Assembly (NCBI GenBank): GCA_902729315.2
Contig: LR746267.1
Coordinates: 935,001 to 999,000 of the forward strand
Length of the DNA: 64,000 bases
Source: Spirodela intermedia
Taxonomy: Eukaryota; Streptophyta; Magnoliopsida; Alismatales; Araceae
Direction: 5' to 3'
Part shown: positions 47,446 through 60,776 of the stretch, piece after piece
Position numbering within the stretch: the stretch's first letter is position 1
Layout of the letters: each line of letters begins with the position of its first letter
Notes under the pieces: generated by a model
What the model saw: only the letters and a program-made list of their open reading frames with translations
What the model was told of the DNA's origin: nothing
Databases searched by the model: none
Made by a program: the position numbers and the translations under genes

Positions 47446-50400
47446 TCAATCGTACTCGAGTTCATCGGGCGTGACGGGTCTCTTCAGAGGAACGACGGAT
47501 TTCCTGTCGATATCCTGCGACAGCGCCTTCCTCATATCTGAAGAAAAGCGACGACAAGCGCAGTGAGAACAGGGCGGTCGGCACAAGCATTCTCTTCTCA
47601 CGGTTGACTTTTCTTGGCGGCGGCAGAACAGACTCACCTAACCCGTCTTCTTCTCCGGAATAATACCGCAATACACGTCGATAGATGATGTATCCCAGCT
47701 GAAACCAACCAGTTCAGATCAAGGAGTATGTTTCTTTTAATACAAGGATTTCTGACATCTGGTGGTGCAAGGCAGAGGAACCGACCTTCTCGTACATCTT
47801 GATTGCCGGCATGTTTGATGCTCTCACAAACAGGTCAACGAAGTATGCCTTATCCCTGAAATAAGCAGACCTTCAAATCAGGATTCAGCAGATTCTGTTG
47901 ACTAAAATGAACGGTTGACTAAAATTTGGAAGAAATACATCTGAAAGGCGTTGTGCAGGTATGTCAGCAAAACATCTACTATCTATTTCACTATTCGGTT
48001 CCAGTAAAGAAGGAGCGCGTGAAAAAAAACCAAAGTCAACTGTTTGACTTTTGTGGAGAAGATTTCAATGTCAGACAACATTCAATTCAATACAGCCAGC
48101 CCAAACAGGTGGACGCACAGCCAGATCAAGATAGAAACAACCAGCTAGGGAACGGACGGCTAATCAACTCCCAATTGGATGAAGGCTTGCCCAATGGAGT
48201 TCGTGTCTGCCTCCAGGAACTAAAAATCAGTTGCCAACAATACGGTCAAACAAGAATGATAGATCAGTAACTAAAAAAGGAACTATTCTGTAGTCCATTA
48301 TCATCAGGCAAACGTTCTATGTGCGACAGACAGGAACTGAACCGGAGCCATCGATGACTTGACAGCCATATGTTTGCTGCCATTGCGCACAGGGGCTGGC
48401 TACACAGAGTCTACGTTCAAGCATACAAAGCTCACTGGTTCCATGTCCGTGGTACAGTTTCTTCTGGATCCATTCCTCAACAGAAGAAAGAAAATATGAT
48501 CCTAACTGCAATTTCTCCAGCAGCTGTATCTCACTTGGGAATAAACATCCCTGTCTACAATAACATGTAGTTCAGCTTCTGGAAGAGTAATAATTTGGCC
48601 CCATTTTTGCCTCGTCTCCTTACCTTTGATCTTCAGACATCTGCTATCAGCTCGGTACAGCATGTTCAAACTACTTAGCTGAAGGACAGCTAAAACACGA
48701 GTAACCAATTTCGATTCAACCTAACAACATGTCAACATGAACTGCTTTCTAGATGAGAGAAATCTAAAACTTCTTCATCCAGTTCCCCACTCTCCCCCAC
48801 AGAGAAAATCCTGTCAAATCATAGAACTGCACCTAAGTTGAAAGAGAAAAAATCACGGAGCATCTCAAGAGAAAAATCATGTATGACAAGAGCCTATGAC
48901 AAGGATCCAGAATAACCTAAACCAATCATACATCTGTATTTCCAAACAGTTTAGTGAATATTGGTACCCAGAAATTTTAGTTAAGCAACTCCAATTGAAT
49001 GGCCCTTTGAAATGCTGGTCAGTGTCACATTCTGTGAGACAGCCTACAATGCTATGAACCCATCTCGTGTAAGCACACGAAGGAAAGATACACAACAGTG
49101 ACAAAACCAAAAAAGGTAATTCAGCTGTATAGTTACTTGTCACTTATGTCCTCCAGCAAATGCATGAGCTTCTTGGCTAATTTCTGCCTTCGGTATTCTG
49201 AAGAAACAGTAACTGCAGTAACATGTCCATGCCACGATTCACCCTGCCCTTCAACCTTTCCCATGACTGCATAAAACTCAAATCACAGTGAGAAACCTGC
49301 CGAATAATATTTGCTGGTGGTTGAAGAGGAACAGGCAAAGCATGAAAGAAGCAATAAACACAATCGTAAGCAAACTGGAATTCAAATTATACACTTAGAC
49401 AAAGATCCTCGCAACATATGATATGATGAACTGAATATTTTACAGTGACTTACAAGCAGCACATAAAATTGCATTACACCGGGACATTTTCTTTATTCAT
49501 ATGTTCAATGAACATACTAGATCAGAAGAGACCCAAGGAGTATTTTCAATTAAAAAGTAGTTAACAATAATGTCCCAAATTCAATGTAGACCTAAAGAAT
49601 TCAATGTCCCCAATGCTGGAGTTAACAACAACAACACTAATCATTCGTTCGACTTTAGGTTACTGCATAAAATAAATAGCAATTCGTAGGACTATGACCC
49701 AATAAGCCAACCCAAATGTGAGGAAATGATGATAAATACCATTTGAAATGGATTCGTCACCTTCCACTTCCCATCGAACTGATATCTATCATGCAGAACT
49801 TTTACCATACTTCATTCATTTTCGAACTTTCTCTTTCTCCTCATAAGGAGCAACTAAAGTTTCTAAATTGAAAACAAATAAATATGCACTTCTCCATCAG
49901 ATTGGACCCTAAACAGTTCTCTTGAAATGATCAAGTAGATCAGTAAGGAGAAACAGAGTCTAAAGAGACAAAAAAAATGGTTTCTTCATGCTTGAAAGAG
50001 AGGAAGAAACATTAAGAAGCATGTACAATTCATAACATCAGAAATTATACTTAAGATATTCAATCAGTGTCATAGGTATGAACACGGATATGAACATCTC
50101 TGTTGGCGACAACAGGGTAACATTGCAACTATGTAAAAGAGAAGTGACAGGATAATCAGTTCTCTGCACAATCCAAACTACGCTGAAGATTGTGATGTCA
50201 AGCAATTATGCTGCAAACGAAAACAGTAGCATCTACTCTTTCGAATTATACATAACACCACCTACAAGTAAACACTCTATATATGCAGGGGGTCGGTCTC
50301 TGCTCTGGGAGAAAAAATACTCCCAACTGATATTTCAAAAATACACAACAGACTGGCATTTATTCGCTTGCTTACGGTAGGTTTTAATGATATTTCGGTT

Positions 50401-51125
50401 TTATTGATAGATACGAATCAGAAAATATTTCTCATTAAAAGCAGCACAGTCGTTTTACCTCCATTTTTTACTTCAACAGTCCCAAAGACATTCTATTTTT
50501 AGAGTTCACACACCAATGTAAAATGAAGCAAGATAATTAATTTTCAAACAACGAGAAAACCATAAATAAATAAAAAATTCCAAGGAAACCGTAGCGGACA
50601 GAAAATATTTCCACAGGGGACGAGGTGGATAATTCAAAGAAGTACTAGTGGATAATTTACGGAACCACTGCAGAACAATTTCACCAAAAAGGGGCGAGGA
50701 AAAAAGGAGCATATACAGGCTCGAACGAATCTACGGACAAACTCCTACCGAATGCCATTGATCAACGGAAGAACAGATTTTCATTGCACACATTAAAAGG
50801 ATGAAAATGTCCATGACACAGCAAAACCTAGGACGCAGGGATGGACGCGTACTGTAACCCATTATCCTGTTGCCAGGAGCCTCGGCGACGTGAAAATAAT
50901 CCGGCCACCGAGCAAGATACGTCATGTAGAAGGACATATTGAACTGTCACAAGCAATTTCCGGTCAGAGCGGGAGAGAAAGAGAGATAGAGTAACGTTAA
51001 GGAAAAGAAAAAGGAAGGACAGCTTGAGGGAGCTGCTATCCACTCACAGTTTCGGTCAGATGGTCGAGATTGACAGAAGCGAAGCGGAGGAGGTCGTTGC
51101 AGCAGAACCGGCGGATAGTCGTCAT
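47446..51125 (-). CDS. NAA20: N-alpha-acetyltransferase 20, NatB catalytic subunit
   Basis: Six exons on the minus strand: 51125-51048, 50943-50853, 49266-49137, 47855-47786, 47698-47638 and 47537-47446, all with GT-AG introns (two of 1.3-1.6 kb), encoding 173 aa. NAA20 acetylates N-terminal Met of Met-Asp/Glu/Asn/Gln proteins at the ribosome with its partner NAA25. Diagnostic text runs in order: MTTIRRFCCNDLLRF at the N-terminus, MSFYMTYLARWPDYF, KVEGQGESWHGHVTAVTVS with the acetyl-CoA-binding segment EYRRQKLAKKL, KAYFVDLFVRASN, RRVLRYYSGEEDGL and the C-terminus PLKRPVTPDELEYD. The family is normally near 174 aa; here one residue is missing at the exon 3/exon 4 junction (ISDKDKAY where ISDKIDKAY is usual). 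The first ATG of the exon-1 frame is further up, but the family start at 51125 is preferred. Confidence 0.95.
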
Positions 51126-51603
51126 CTCCGGCGACGGGAAAGCGGCGGCGGCGACGGCGGCCGGTGATCTATGGAGGGGGAAATCCACAATAACAACAAC
51201 AGCAACAAGTCTCCGGCCCCAATTGGAATACCGATTGCCGGAGCCTCCACCTACTAAACGGTTACGGAGTACCCTCATCTGAACAAAAAGGACATAATTC
51301 TAAATATCTTTTACCAAAGAAAAAAAGATGGAAACGCCTTGGCGGCCCAATAGAAAATCAGAAACCATGGCCCAGTAAGAAAAACAAGGCCCAGCATCAG
51401 GCGAGAGAGCAATAAAGTCCGACAGCAGAGGATATGAACGGATAATTAGTGTCTTTATGGGCCTAATAAGAAAGTACGGAGCCCAGCCCATGGAAACCCA
51501 ACTACATAGAGAGATAATCAGTGCAAGAACATGGACAAATTGGAAGGCAAATGTATTCATAGCTTGATAGGGCAATGAAAATGGATAAATTGGTTTGTAG
51601 ATA

Positions 51604-52130
<527 letters not shown>

Positions 52131-54979
52131 AGCATCCACCAAATGGCTTTCATGCTGACCCAACCGGCTATCAGAAAATCTATACATTAAAAACTTAGAG
52201 CACATGTACTTTTGAGAACGGATTATTGATGAAACCCTAGAGGCTGCATCAATATTGATAGGGAGACATAAACCTAATGAAGATGTCCGTAAATCTACCA
52301 TAACGATAATTTTCTGAAATCAAATATTATTCCGGAACCAGACTGGGTTAGTTTGGCCCGATCCCGTCTAGACCCGGTGTTTATCAGGATCTTCTGTGTT
52401 GAGAGAATGCGCTCTATAAAGGATGGATGAAGAGGGCCAAGTCAACCCAGTGTTCAGAAAGGGTCCCACAAAGCCCTTTTTAGAGACCATTTCTAGCCCT
52501 CGATAGAGGACGCTTGGACTTATGATGAAGTCGCCAAGCTTGTGATATCTTGGAGAGGTTGACCCGGTGAAATAAGGGTAATCTCGTTATCTACGTAAGG
52601 CGTACATGTCTGCCGTCATCGGTCATAAAGGGTCGTTGAGACAACGTCATCTTCACCTGCTCCAACAGTGACACCCATTGAAGGGCGTCAGCCCGGACTG
52701 CTGAACAGCTTCCTGTGATAAGGACCGTGGCGTTGTCCCCGTCCACTCTTGGGAGGACGCTGGGTGTTGACTTTTTTGTTGAGTTTGGTTTCCGAGACGT
52801 CTAATCTTCTTAGAGGGACTGATTGCGTCTTCCCACCGGGATCATTAAGACCCTGACGAAGATGTATAATCATCATTCCCTCGGACATAGCTCTACCCGT
52901 CTAACTGGAAATCTAGGTATCATATCATCAAGAAGGTAGACGGGCATCGGATGATTCCTGATGACACGATCTGATGGTCCGCTGTAGCTCGTAGGAGCTT
53001 ATCGCCTTTGCGCTGATAGGTTCCCGTATTTATTCAAGGGTTCTACTTGAAGAGTCGATGACGATTGATTCATGTGTCTACCTACCTACTCTGGATTTGG
53101 ACATGCTTGGTCGCCAGCGGGTTGGTTGCCCTAGTTCTGATAATCAGGACGAGCGTCTTTGTAGGGGGGAAGGGGATCCGGATCCATTAGAAAACATTCC
53201 GCTGCTACGTAACGCTATCTTCATATCAGCCTGCTCAACGTTTTTCTCTGTAGGCAACCGTTCCAGCAGGCAACTGGGTCCGCTGTCATGATGAAGAGAG
53301 ATCCCAACCTTCACGTCGACAGGCACTATCTAACTCCTTCCCCGCGCTGACTTGGGTTGTTCATCCTTGGAAAGGGCTGAGAGAGAGAGAGAGAGACCTA
53401 CTGAGCTTTCGAGTTAGATGGGTTTGAATTATATCGTGTGATTGAACTTTTAGATGGCGTAGTCGTGCCCATGATCCTTTGCCCGGATGAGGGAGGATGT
53501 GGCCTCGTTCTTTAATGACACCTTAAAATCCATCATATTTAATTCAAATAAAAGAGATGGAGTTCGCACTGAATAAACCCAAAATATCTTAGAATTATGT
53601 TTCCTGAAATTATTTAATAGAAATACCATACTTGCTCTCTGTATAGATGAGATCACCCTACTCATTTTTCCTTTCTGACTGAGTAGAAAAAAATTCATAT
53701 ATTGAACCTTTCCTAAGTTGGGTGAGAGCACCAGAACCTGAACCTATTACTCTATTTTAATGCCTTCAGTGGGAGTCCCATTAGGCAACAAATTTTATTA
53801 TTCCTATTTTATCTTCCCACCTGTAATATTTTCTTAAGAACTAAGCAATACCATCCTGACTTAGTACTTGGGTTATCGATGGGTTTTGAAAACCCTGAAG
53901 TGTGATCTGGGCCCAGCTTTTCCGGGCACGCCTCTCTATCTCTCTCTCTCGCTCTTCCGGACCCAACTAAGTTTATCTTGCTTTCTGCGGCTTATGACAG
54001 TAATTTATCGTATTCTTGTCATCGTATTCTACTTATCATTGAATTGCCTATTATATATTTGATTCTCGATCAGTAATAGCTACGCCCCACCAGATTTGTA
54101 TGTTTGATTGGCCAGTCCTCATCACGAAGATTATTCGAGGAATCCAGCATGTTGCGTTTCTTGCAAAAAAATAGCTCTTAGTAGAGATGTTAGTCATGCG
54201 TGCTCGAGATTCCGATTATTTCATTGATTTTTTATTCTACGTCCCCGAAGTAGATTCCGATTAAGACCAAGGAGCATCATCGTAAAATAATTCTAAGAGA
54301 CGCTCCTCGCAACGGCAAGATTAGTTTTTATTTGGGCTGGTAGGTTTTCGGCAGTCCAATTAATGGACAGCTGTGGAGTAGCATATACCAGGAAACACCG
54401 ACGAAATGAGCTCTCCTGGTTGACTTGAGAAGGAAATGAGCAACCGCTCGTAGAGTCGTCTAAACTTCGGGTTTCCCTTGTACCCTCCCCAAACCGGCCT
54501 AAAGAGCCTGTCCTCATACTGATTAACAAAATAAAACCGTAGAAAACAAGTACAAATAAACCTAGATGGCGATGAAGTTGACTATCTTGTCGCCTGCCAT
54601 ACCCTGCATGTGGAGACGGTGTCCTCCCTTCAGCCGCGCTGGTTCAATTCCTTGTGCCGACATTACATCATTCGGAAATCGAAATCGGATGAACTTCGTC
54701 CTTCCATTGCATAATGAATCCAGGATAAAAGTAGGAACACGACTGTGAAGAACACAGGGATTTCCATCAGTGTTGATGAATCTCCACAGCAGTCTGCCTC
54801 TAACCTCATTCTTTCTAATCTATTTCCTAGGTCTAATATCTTCAATTTGTAAGAGTTTAAGGGCGGTGGACTGCAGAGACTCGGCGGTCAATTTGCATTC
54901 TTTGGATTTTAGTTTTTCTTTGTTTGTTTAATGGGGGAGAAGCATCAAGTCGCTGTCAACCAGAGCCGAGGTCTCTTAC
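52131..54979. other. spacer, no gene recognised
   Basis: Sequence between the GA array and the MYB promoter. A short (GA)n run lies near 53380-53393. No domain, tRNA or named element was found. Confidence 0.45.
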
Positions 54980-54987
54980 TATAAATA
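54980..54987 (+). promoter_or_regulatory. TATA box of the MYB gene
   Basis: TATAAATA 133 bp upstream of the ATG at 55120. Confidence 0.5.
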
Positions 54988-55119
54988 TCTGTTAATCTGT
55001 GAGAACGTGGGTGCGCTTGTCTGTCCATGTGCAGCCCCACGGAGACGGGTAACACACAGAAGAGAAGAATTGAACGTTCACCGTAGAAATGTGACGAGAA
55101 CAGGAAAGCGGAGAGGAAG

Positions 55120-55254
55120 ATGGGTCGGGCTCGAGCTCCTTGCTGCGAGAAGGTTGGGTTAAAGAAGGGCTCTTGGTCTCCAGCAGAGGACGTGAGACTC
55201 ATCGCGCATATTCAGAAGCATGGCCACGGCAATTGGCGTACCCTCCCTCAACTA

Positions 55255-55315
<61 letters not shown>

Positions 55316-56435
55316 CTATGAAATCGTAACAATACCCTGAATTCAATATAAATTCTCCGGGCACATACATAATTTTACATATTTATGGATGTCGGACTTA
55401 CTATATTTTCTATTCTTGTTTTCTTCTGTCTACTGCGTGACAGAGCTCTGATGTCCGGCTTTTGCGGTCTTGCAAGTGCAGGTCTTCTGCGATGCGGGAA
55501 GAGTTGCAGGCTGAGATGGATAAACTATCTCCGGCCGGACATCAAGAGAGGGAACTTTACCAAGGAAGAGGAAAACGTCATAATACACCTCCACCAGACG
55601 CTCGGAAACAAGTAAGAAACAAGGAGATTAACGTGCCCTCACTTTTACCAAGAAGAGAGTTAAAAGTTAAAAAACGTTCATCTTTCATTCTCGCGTTCGA
55701 TCGATCCTATGACAGAATCTGATCCTAGATTTAACTTTCGATGAGTAGGGTTTATCGATTTTCATTAATCAAATAATCAATGTTGGGCCTTGTAATAACC
55801 TGCAATTGTCACAATGCAGGTGGTCAAAGATCGCATCCTGCCTCCCTGGCAGAACGGACAACGAGATTAAGAACATCTGGAACACACACTTGAAGAAGAG
55901 AGTAGCATTAGCAGAGAAAACAAAAGAGCCACCATGCTCACCGATCTCCAATTCGTCGGTATCTTCTTGTTGTCAGTCCGGCAGTAGAGGCAGCGGGGTC
56001 CGTCCTGCTGAAGAGGAGACTTCCAGAGTTCACCCGGAGAGCTCGGCGGACGACTTTGTCGTGATACCGGCTGAGGACAACATGATGGAGATGTGGAACG
56101 CAATTTCCTCGTCGATGTCGGCTCAGTCTACGGCCAATGGAATTGATCTCTCCATGGTTCCCGAACCGTGTGATCTCTTCGAGGACTCTCCTTTGTTCAG
56201 CACAGACAAAGAGGTTAACGACAACAGGTGGATTGCCTATTTGGAGAGGGAGCTCGACCTGCCCCAAACGTCGGCCGCTCTGGCCGCTGTGGAAGACTAC
56301 ATCGGAGACCCAGATGCAGAGAAGGGCGGCGCCATGGCTGCGGAGATAGACCCAACTTCCAGTTTCTTCTCCAAGCGGCCTCGATCTCCCTCTCACTTCT
56401 CCCTCTCATTCACGGATATCAGCATGGCCATGTAA
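55120..56435 (+). CDS. R2R3-MYB transcription factor
   Basis: Three exons, 55120-55258, 55482-55611 and 55820-56435, at the two classical R2R3-MYB intron positions, encode 294 aa. The N-terminus [11 protein letters not shown] is followed by R2 (Trp19, 39, 59; [13 protein letters not shown]) and R3 (Phe72, Trp91, Trp110; [20 protein letters not shown]), the DNA-binding repeats. R3 lacks the bHLH-interaction signature. The repeat sequence resembles subgroup 2/3 factors (the MYB13-15 or MYB58/63/72 neighbourhood), which act in stress or phenylpropanoid control, but I cannot place it further. The C-terminal 170 residues are acidic with conserved-looking [12 protein letters not shown] and end [11 protein letters not shown]. 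The usual LPKQAGL reads LPQLAGL. Intron 1 begins directly with a (CT)n array. Confidence 0.95.
55260..55313 (+). repeat. (CT)n microsatellite at the MYB intron 1 donor
   Basis: 54 nt of uninterrupted TC/CT repeat. The intron donor GT is at 55259-55260, so the splice site reads GTCTCTCT, with the repeat filling the positions where GTAAGT is preferred. Confidence 0.97.
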
Positions 56436-58633
56436 TTCAGGCAGGAGAATAGCCCTAAACTCTGAATCGCTACCGAGAGAAGAAAAATCCCTCCACGCAT
56501 TCGTCGCGCTGTAGTTCGTCCGTGTGGTCATCGAAAACTCCATCCTCCCTAATGGATTCGTGACGAATTTCAAGACGCAACAATAAGAGAAGAGACAGAA
56601 GGCCCGCAAAAACGTGCGCAGCCAACCCCTCCGTAGCCAAGTCCGTAGTCTTCTCGGACCCACTTTGAAAATTCTGACCGATGAGAACGGCACACCCACT
56701 AAATCTCCGGAAAGACTGTAGCAGCCGTGATGAACATAGCGTGCCAACTTTGAGTCTTTTTCTTTGACATGAAATAGGCGTTATACTGGAAGGTAGTGGG
56801 TTGAGTTGGGGTGCCGCAGCAGACAGCTCCAAGATAGAAGGAAAAGAGTATCTGACGGAAAGGTTGGCGGAGGGGGGAGGGGGGTTGTGGAACATATGTG
56901 CACATTTGACCTGTCACCCTCGTCAGATTGGCCCCATGGACCTTGCGTTTTGCCTGCACTCTAGCGAACCCTGAATGCCTTAGTAACCTTTCATCTCTCC
57001 GTGTTCCTTAAGACACCCCTCAGCTCTGTGCTTTGTCATGTGACTCAGTTTGAAGATAATATATATATATATGAAGCTCTCGATTTAGAAAGATCTGATT
57101 CTTGATGAGCTTCTTGGTTGTAGTAGAAACATTTAACAGTTCCCTTCAACTTTGATAAAAAGTGATTTTTCCTTAGCATCTTTATTTTTTTGATGTCCTC
57201 TGTATTGACCAGGATCTTTAACAACCAGATATTCACCACCAATGGAATATTTTACATTTAATACTTGGTGATGATAACATAGAATGAAACGTTTCTATCC
57301 TAAAGACATCTCTACTACATAAAATGGCAATCCCAAACTAGTTATATAATTGAGGTGGTGATGAGAGGAGAATAATAACTCGATCATCTTCCCTCACTTA
57401 ACCTTCAAACTATCAAGCAATATGATCAACTCCCTAGAAAGATTCATATGATCAAAAAGATTTGCTCCTTCACTCATGTTTAAGTACTAAAAATTCTTCA
57501 AATAAAAATTATTTGTAAGGATCTTTCAAAGGTACCAAATTTCTATTTTCTTAATTATGAATGATAGTTTCTACATTCATAATGTTATATATCACTCCAT
57601 ATGTTAGAGACAATTGTAATGTAGTAAATACTTAAAAATCTAACTCATATGGGTTTTCATCAGATAATTTTTCTTTTTTTAATTTTTTATTTTAAGCTTT
57701 GTGAAACCTTCATCCCACCAAAACTGTCTTCACTCTCTTTTCTCATATGCTAAAATCAATCTTCCCATTAGATTTTTCAACCTCAAAGCATGTCATCTAT
57801 CTACGATAGCACAACTTAGATCTGATATGAAATGTAATTCTCAAAATAAGCAAAGCATATCAGAAGAAAAACAAATACAAAGCATACTAAGACAAACATC
57901 GTATTTTTCACCCCCTTTCAGAGTGAGTCTATTTAAAAGGACAAAAGGCACCGAATGTCACAAGTGATGGCAAAACTAAATGCAAATTGTCAAATAATAA
58001 TATAAGTGATGCACTATTTGTGAAGTGCAAGGAAAAATCCTTTCTCTGCACCAAACGAAATAGAAACAAGTGAAAGAGACTATTTAATGTCAGATATTGT
58101 TCTTCAAAATGTTCAGGGCATAAATGTCTTTTCTTCCTGAAGTCAATAGAGGCACTTGTCAATGTTTTGGAGCTAAATGTCTTTTCTTTTCTACTTTTGG
58201 TTTGTAATTGCTACCCCATTAGCTTAGTGTTAATGTAACATTTTTGTAGGATAACTAGGGGAAAATGATTAAAAAATAGCATTGGAACCTAACCTATAGT
58301 TAATGAAAATATAAATAAAAATATCAAAACAGATTTTAGAACCATTTCATATATTTCTACCTAAATTCACAGATTAACCTTGAGAAAAATTAGTTTTTGT
58401 CCTCTTGATATAATCTGATTCAATATCCAAGGCCTGGCCTCGAGAAGTATTTTTTTTCCTTTTTTTAATTTATATTCTTCTTTTCTCTTAGCCAATAACT
58501 TACGAGATATAATAGGAGAGTCACAACAAAATCACAAGTCCATTTAAGTGGGGGGTTTAAACGGAAGAGAGAAGGAGAGAGAAAGCGGCCGCCGGCTGCA
58601 GCTAAGGCCCGGAGCGCTCCCCTATTCCCAGGG

Positions 58634-59130
58634 TCTGTTGGGTGACACGGCAGGCCGGCAACAGATGGCAGAGGGCAATGGGTGTGACGATGACGGTGGC
58701 GCAGGAGCAGCCGGCGCGACGGCGGCTGTGTAACGACGGCAGGGGTGTGGTGACGGCGGCAGCGTGACTGTGAGCTTGCCTCTGTCTGCTGGTGACACAG
58801 CAAAGCGGCGGAAGCAAGCGGCGTGTCGAGGGTGGCAGCAGGCGACGCGATGAGGGGGGCTGCGTGACGACGGCAGCAGCAAGTGGCGCGATGACGGCGG
58901 CGGTGTGACGACGGCGGCAGCGCGACCGCGAGCTCGTGCTCATCTGCTGGGTGACACAGCAGATGCACAAAAACTCCCTTCCATCAACATTTCCGTTTAT
59001 TCGACGTTTTAGTACCATTTATACATCAAATTTCAGCTTGCATTTGTCCCATTTGATCCTTGGGTGTCGCAAGGATCAGAGGAGGATTCCTTAGTCCTAT
59101 TCTCACCTTCTAGTGGGTGACACAGTGGAA
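58634..59130 (+). repeat. spaced repeat with ctgctgggtgacacagc core
   Basis: The phrase tctgctgggtgacacagc recurs with variation at about 58634, 58785, 58943 and 59111, at 151-168-nt intervals. Around the second and third copies about 40 nt are alike (gcgtgactgtgagcttgcct against gcgcgaccgcgagctcgtgc), and the linkers are rich in gtgacgacggcgg. It looks like a decayed tandem repeat of about 155 nt. Confidence 0.6.
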
Positions 59131-60716
59131 GAACGAGATTTATTTTGCATTTTGTTTAATACTGCGTTTGATACATGCAGCTAGCTTAGATTTTTGTTTC
59201 AATCAAATAGGGACTGTGCTTTTATTGCATAGCAGAAAAATCCATTCTGTACATATTTTTGGGATCAACCAGCAACATACAACGATTAAGTATATTCTTA
59301 TTCTCTGACCATCTTTGCGGAATATGACCTAATTCCACTAAACATTTTATATGATTTTCTGAAAATTTAGTTTGTAATTTTTTATTTTATTTTAAATTGT
59401 TGCCTTAATGTGGCATTGATGGTCCCGAATATCAGGTTCACATGTTGGATGAGGTCAGAAGTACAAATATTAATTACTATAGGTGCCACAATTACTAGGG
59501 CGGTTGGGTTTCAGATTTTGATATTGAACTAAAACCTATAAAAGATATGTATCTGTTCCCCAAGCACTTGGCATTTTTTTCAGCAAATGTAACAATAAAT
59601 GATGGTAACTTATCATGCTATCCCATTTAACTAGCATTTCCACTAAGTTACTCTCCAGCCACATCATACATGTGGGTCCCAATGGGTCAATACAACCAAG
59701 TACATTAGTGCCCCTAATAACATTATTTATACACGTTTTTAACAGATTTTCAAAGAATATGATATGTCATCAAAATTAAAATATTTAATTATAGTTTTAG
59801 AATTATTCTCTGATTTTCCTAGTTTTAGGAATTTTTTCAGAATTGTTGTTGCAAGAAATCACCTAGTTTTAAGTTAAATATAGTATTGATGATTGTTATG
59901 TTATTTCTTATTTTAGGAAGATCTGACGGCCAAGATTGGTGGATGCGATGAACGGTTGAGGTCGAGGTGGATCTGGTGGACGTCTGTAATAGATTAAGGT
60001 TCTGATCATCACCACGTGGTCTAGAGAGTAATAAGATGTGAAGGAAGATCTGATGGCTGTAAGTGGCAAAGGAAGATCTGACGGCAATCATTAATAGGCG
60101 TAGGGATGGATCTTGACACAGTAATCCAACGAATGCGACTTAATTGGGTTAGAGCAGACGACCATCAAAGATTCTCAACAGTTGCCGACTTAAAAAACAA
60201 CTTGTAGTGACTAGATCAAATATTGAATTTGAATCTAGAGGGATAACACAGGAAATATGTCGTGTTGTGGGTGATAATAATTTTAAAAAACCTTAGATTT
60301 AAATGGTAATATATAATCATGCTGATTTGTGATCACAAAACTTCAATAAGTATTGCACACTATCTTATTCAAATTTACTGGATAAAAAATGTTAAAATTG
60401 ATTGACACTTTATTAAGGAGAAATTAGATAGTTGCATCATTTTCATGCAATAACTGACAGCCTTGTTGAAAGCCAAGGCATGCTCTAACTGAATAATTTC
60501 CTCACATCTCCTGTCTCCCTCCCAAAGAGTGGAAAATATGGAAGTTTGATACCTACTTGGAGGCCTAATTCCCCTAGAAGATTTAATAAGCCATAGTAGG
60601 TCTAGTAGGCCCATGTTTTATAAATATATTCGTTGAATCTTGAAAATGCAGAATGTGAAATGACATTTTTTGATATTTTTCTATCCATTCTTGTTTTCCT
60701 CAAACAATTAAAAACT

Positions 60717-60776
60717 TGTAGTGAGTACCTTATTGTTGCTTTAAAAGTGATTGTATTTTGTAGTGAGTACCTTATT
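60717..60776 (+). repeat. short direct repeat, 42-nt spacing
   Basis: The 18-nt tract tgtagtgagtaccttatt occurs at 60717 and again at 60759. Confidence 0.8.

Noticed and set aside
47462-47671. Continuous open frame joining NAA20 exons 5 and 6
   Set aside because: It reads through the 100-nt intron 5; spliced reading restores the conserved GLDMRKAL text and the LEYD terminus.
54590-54670. Possible tRNA around ggttcaattcc
   Set aside because: The T-loop-like word is present, but the adjoining bases do not form a T stem and no acceptor or anticodon arms could be folded by eye.
55120-55340. Short MYB protein ending in Ser-Leu repeats
   Set aside because: This is exon 1 read through into intron 1; the exon 2 and 3 sequences and classical intron positions give the full R2R3 domain.
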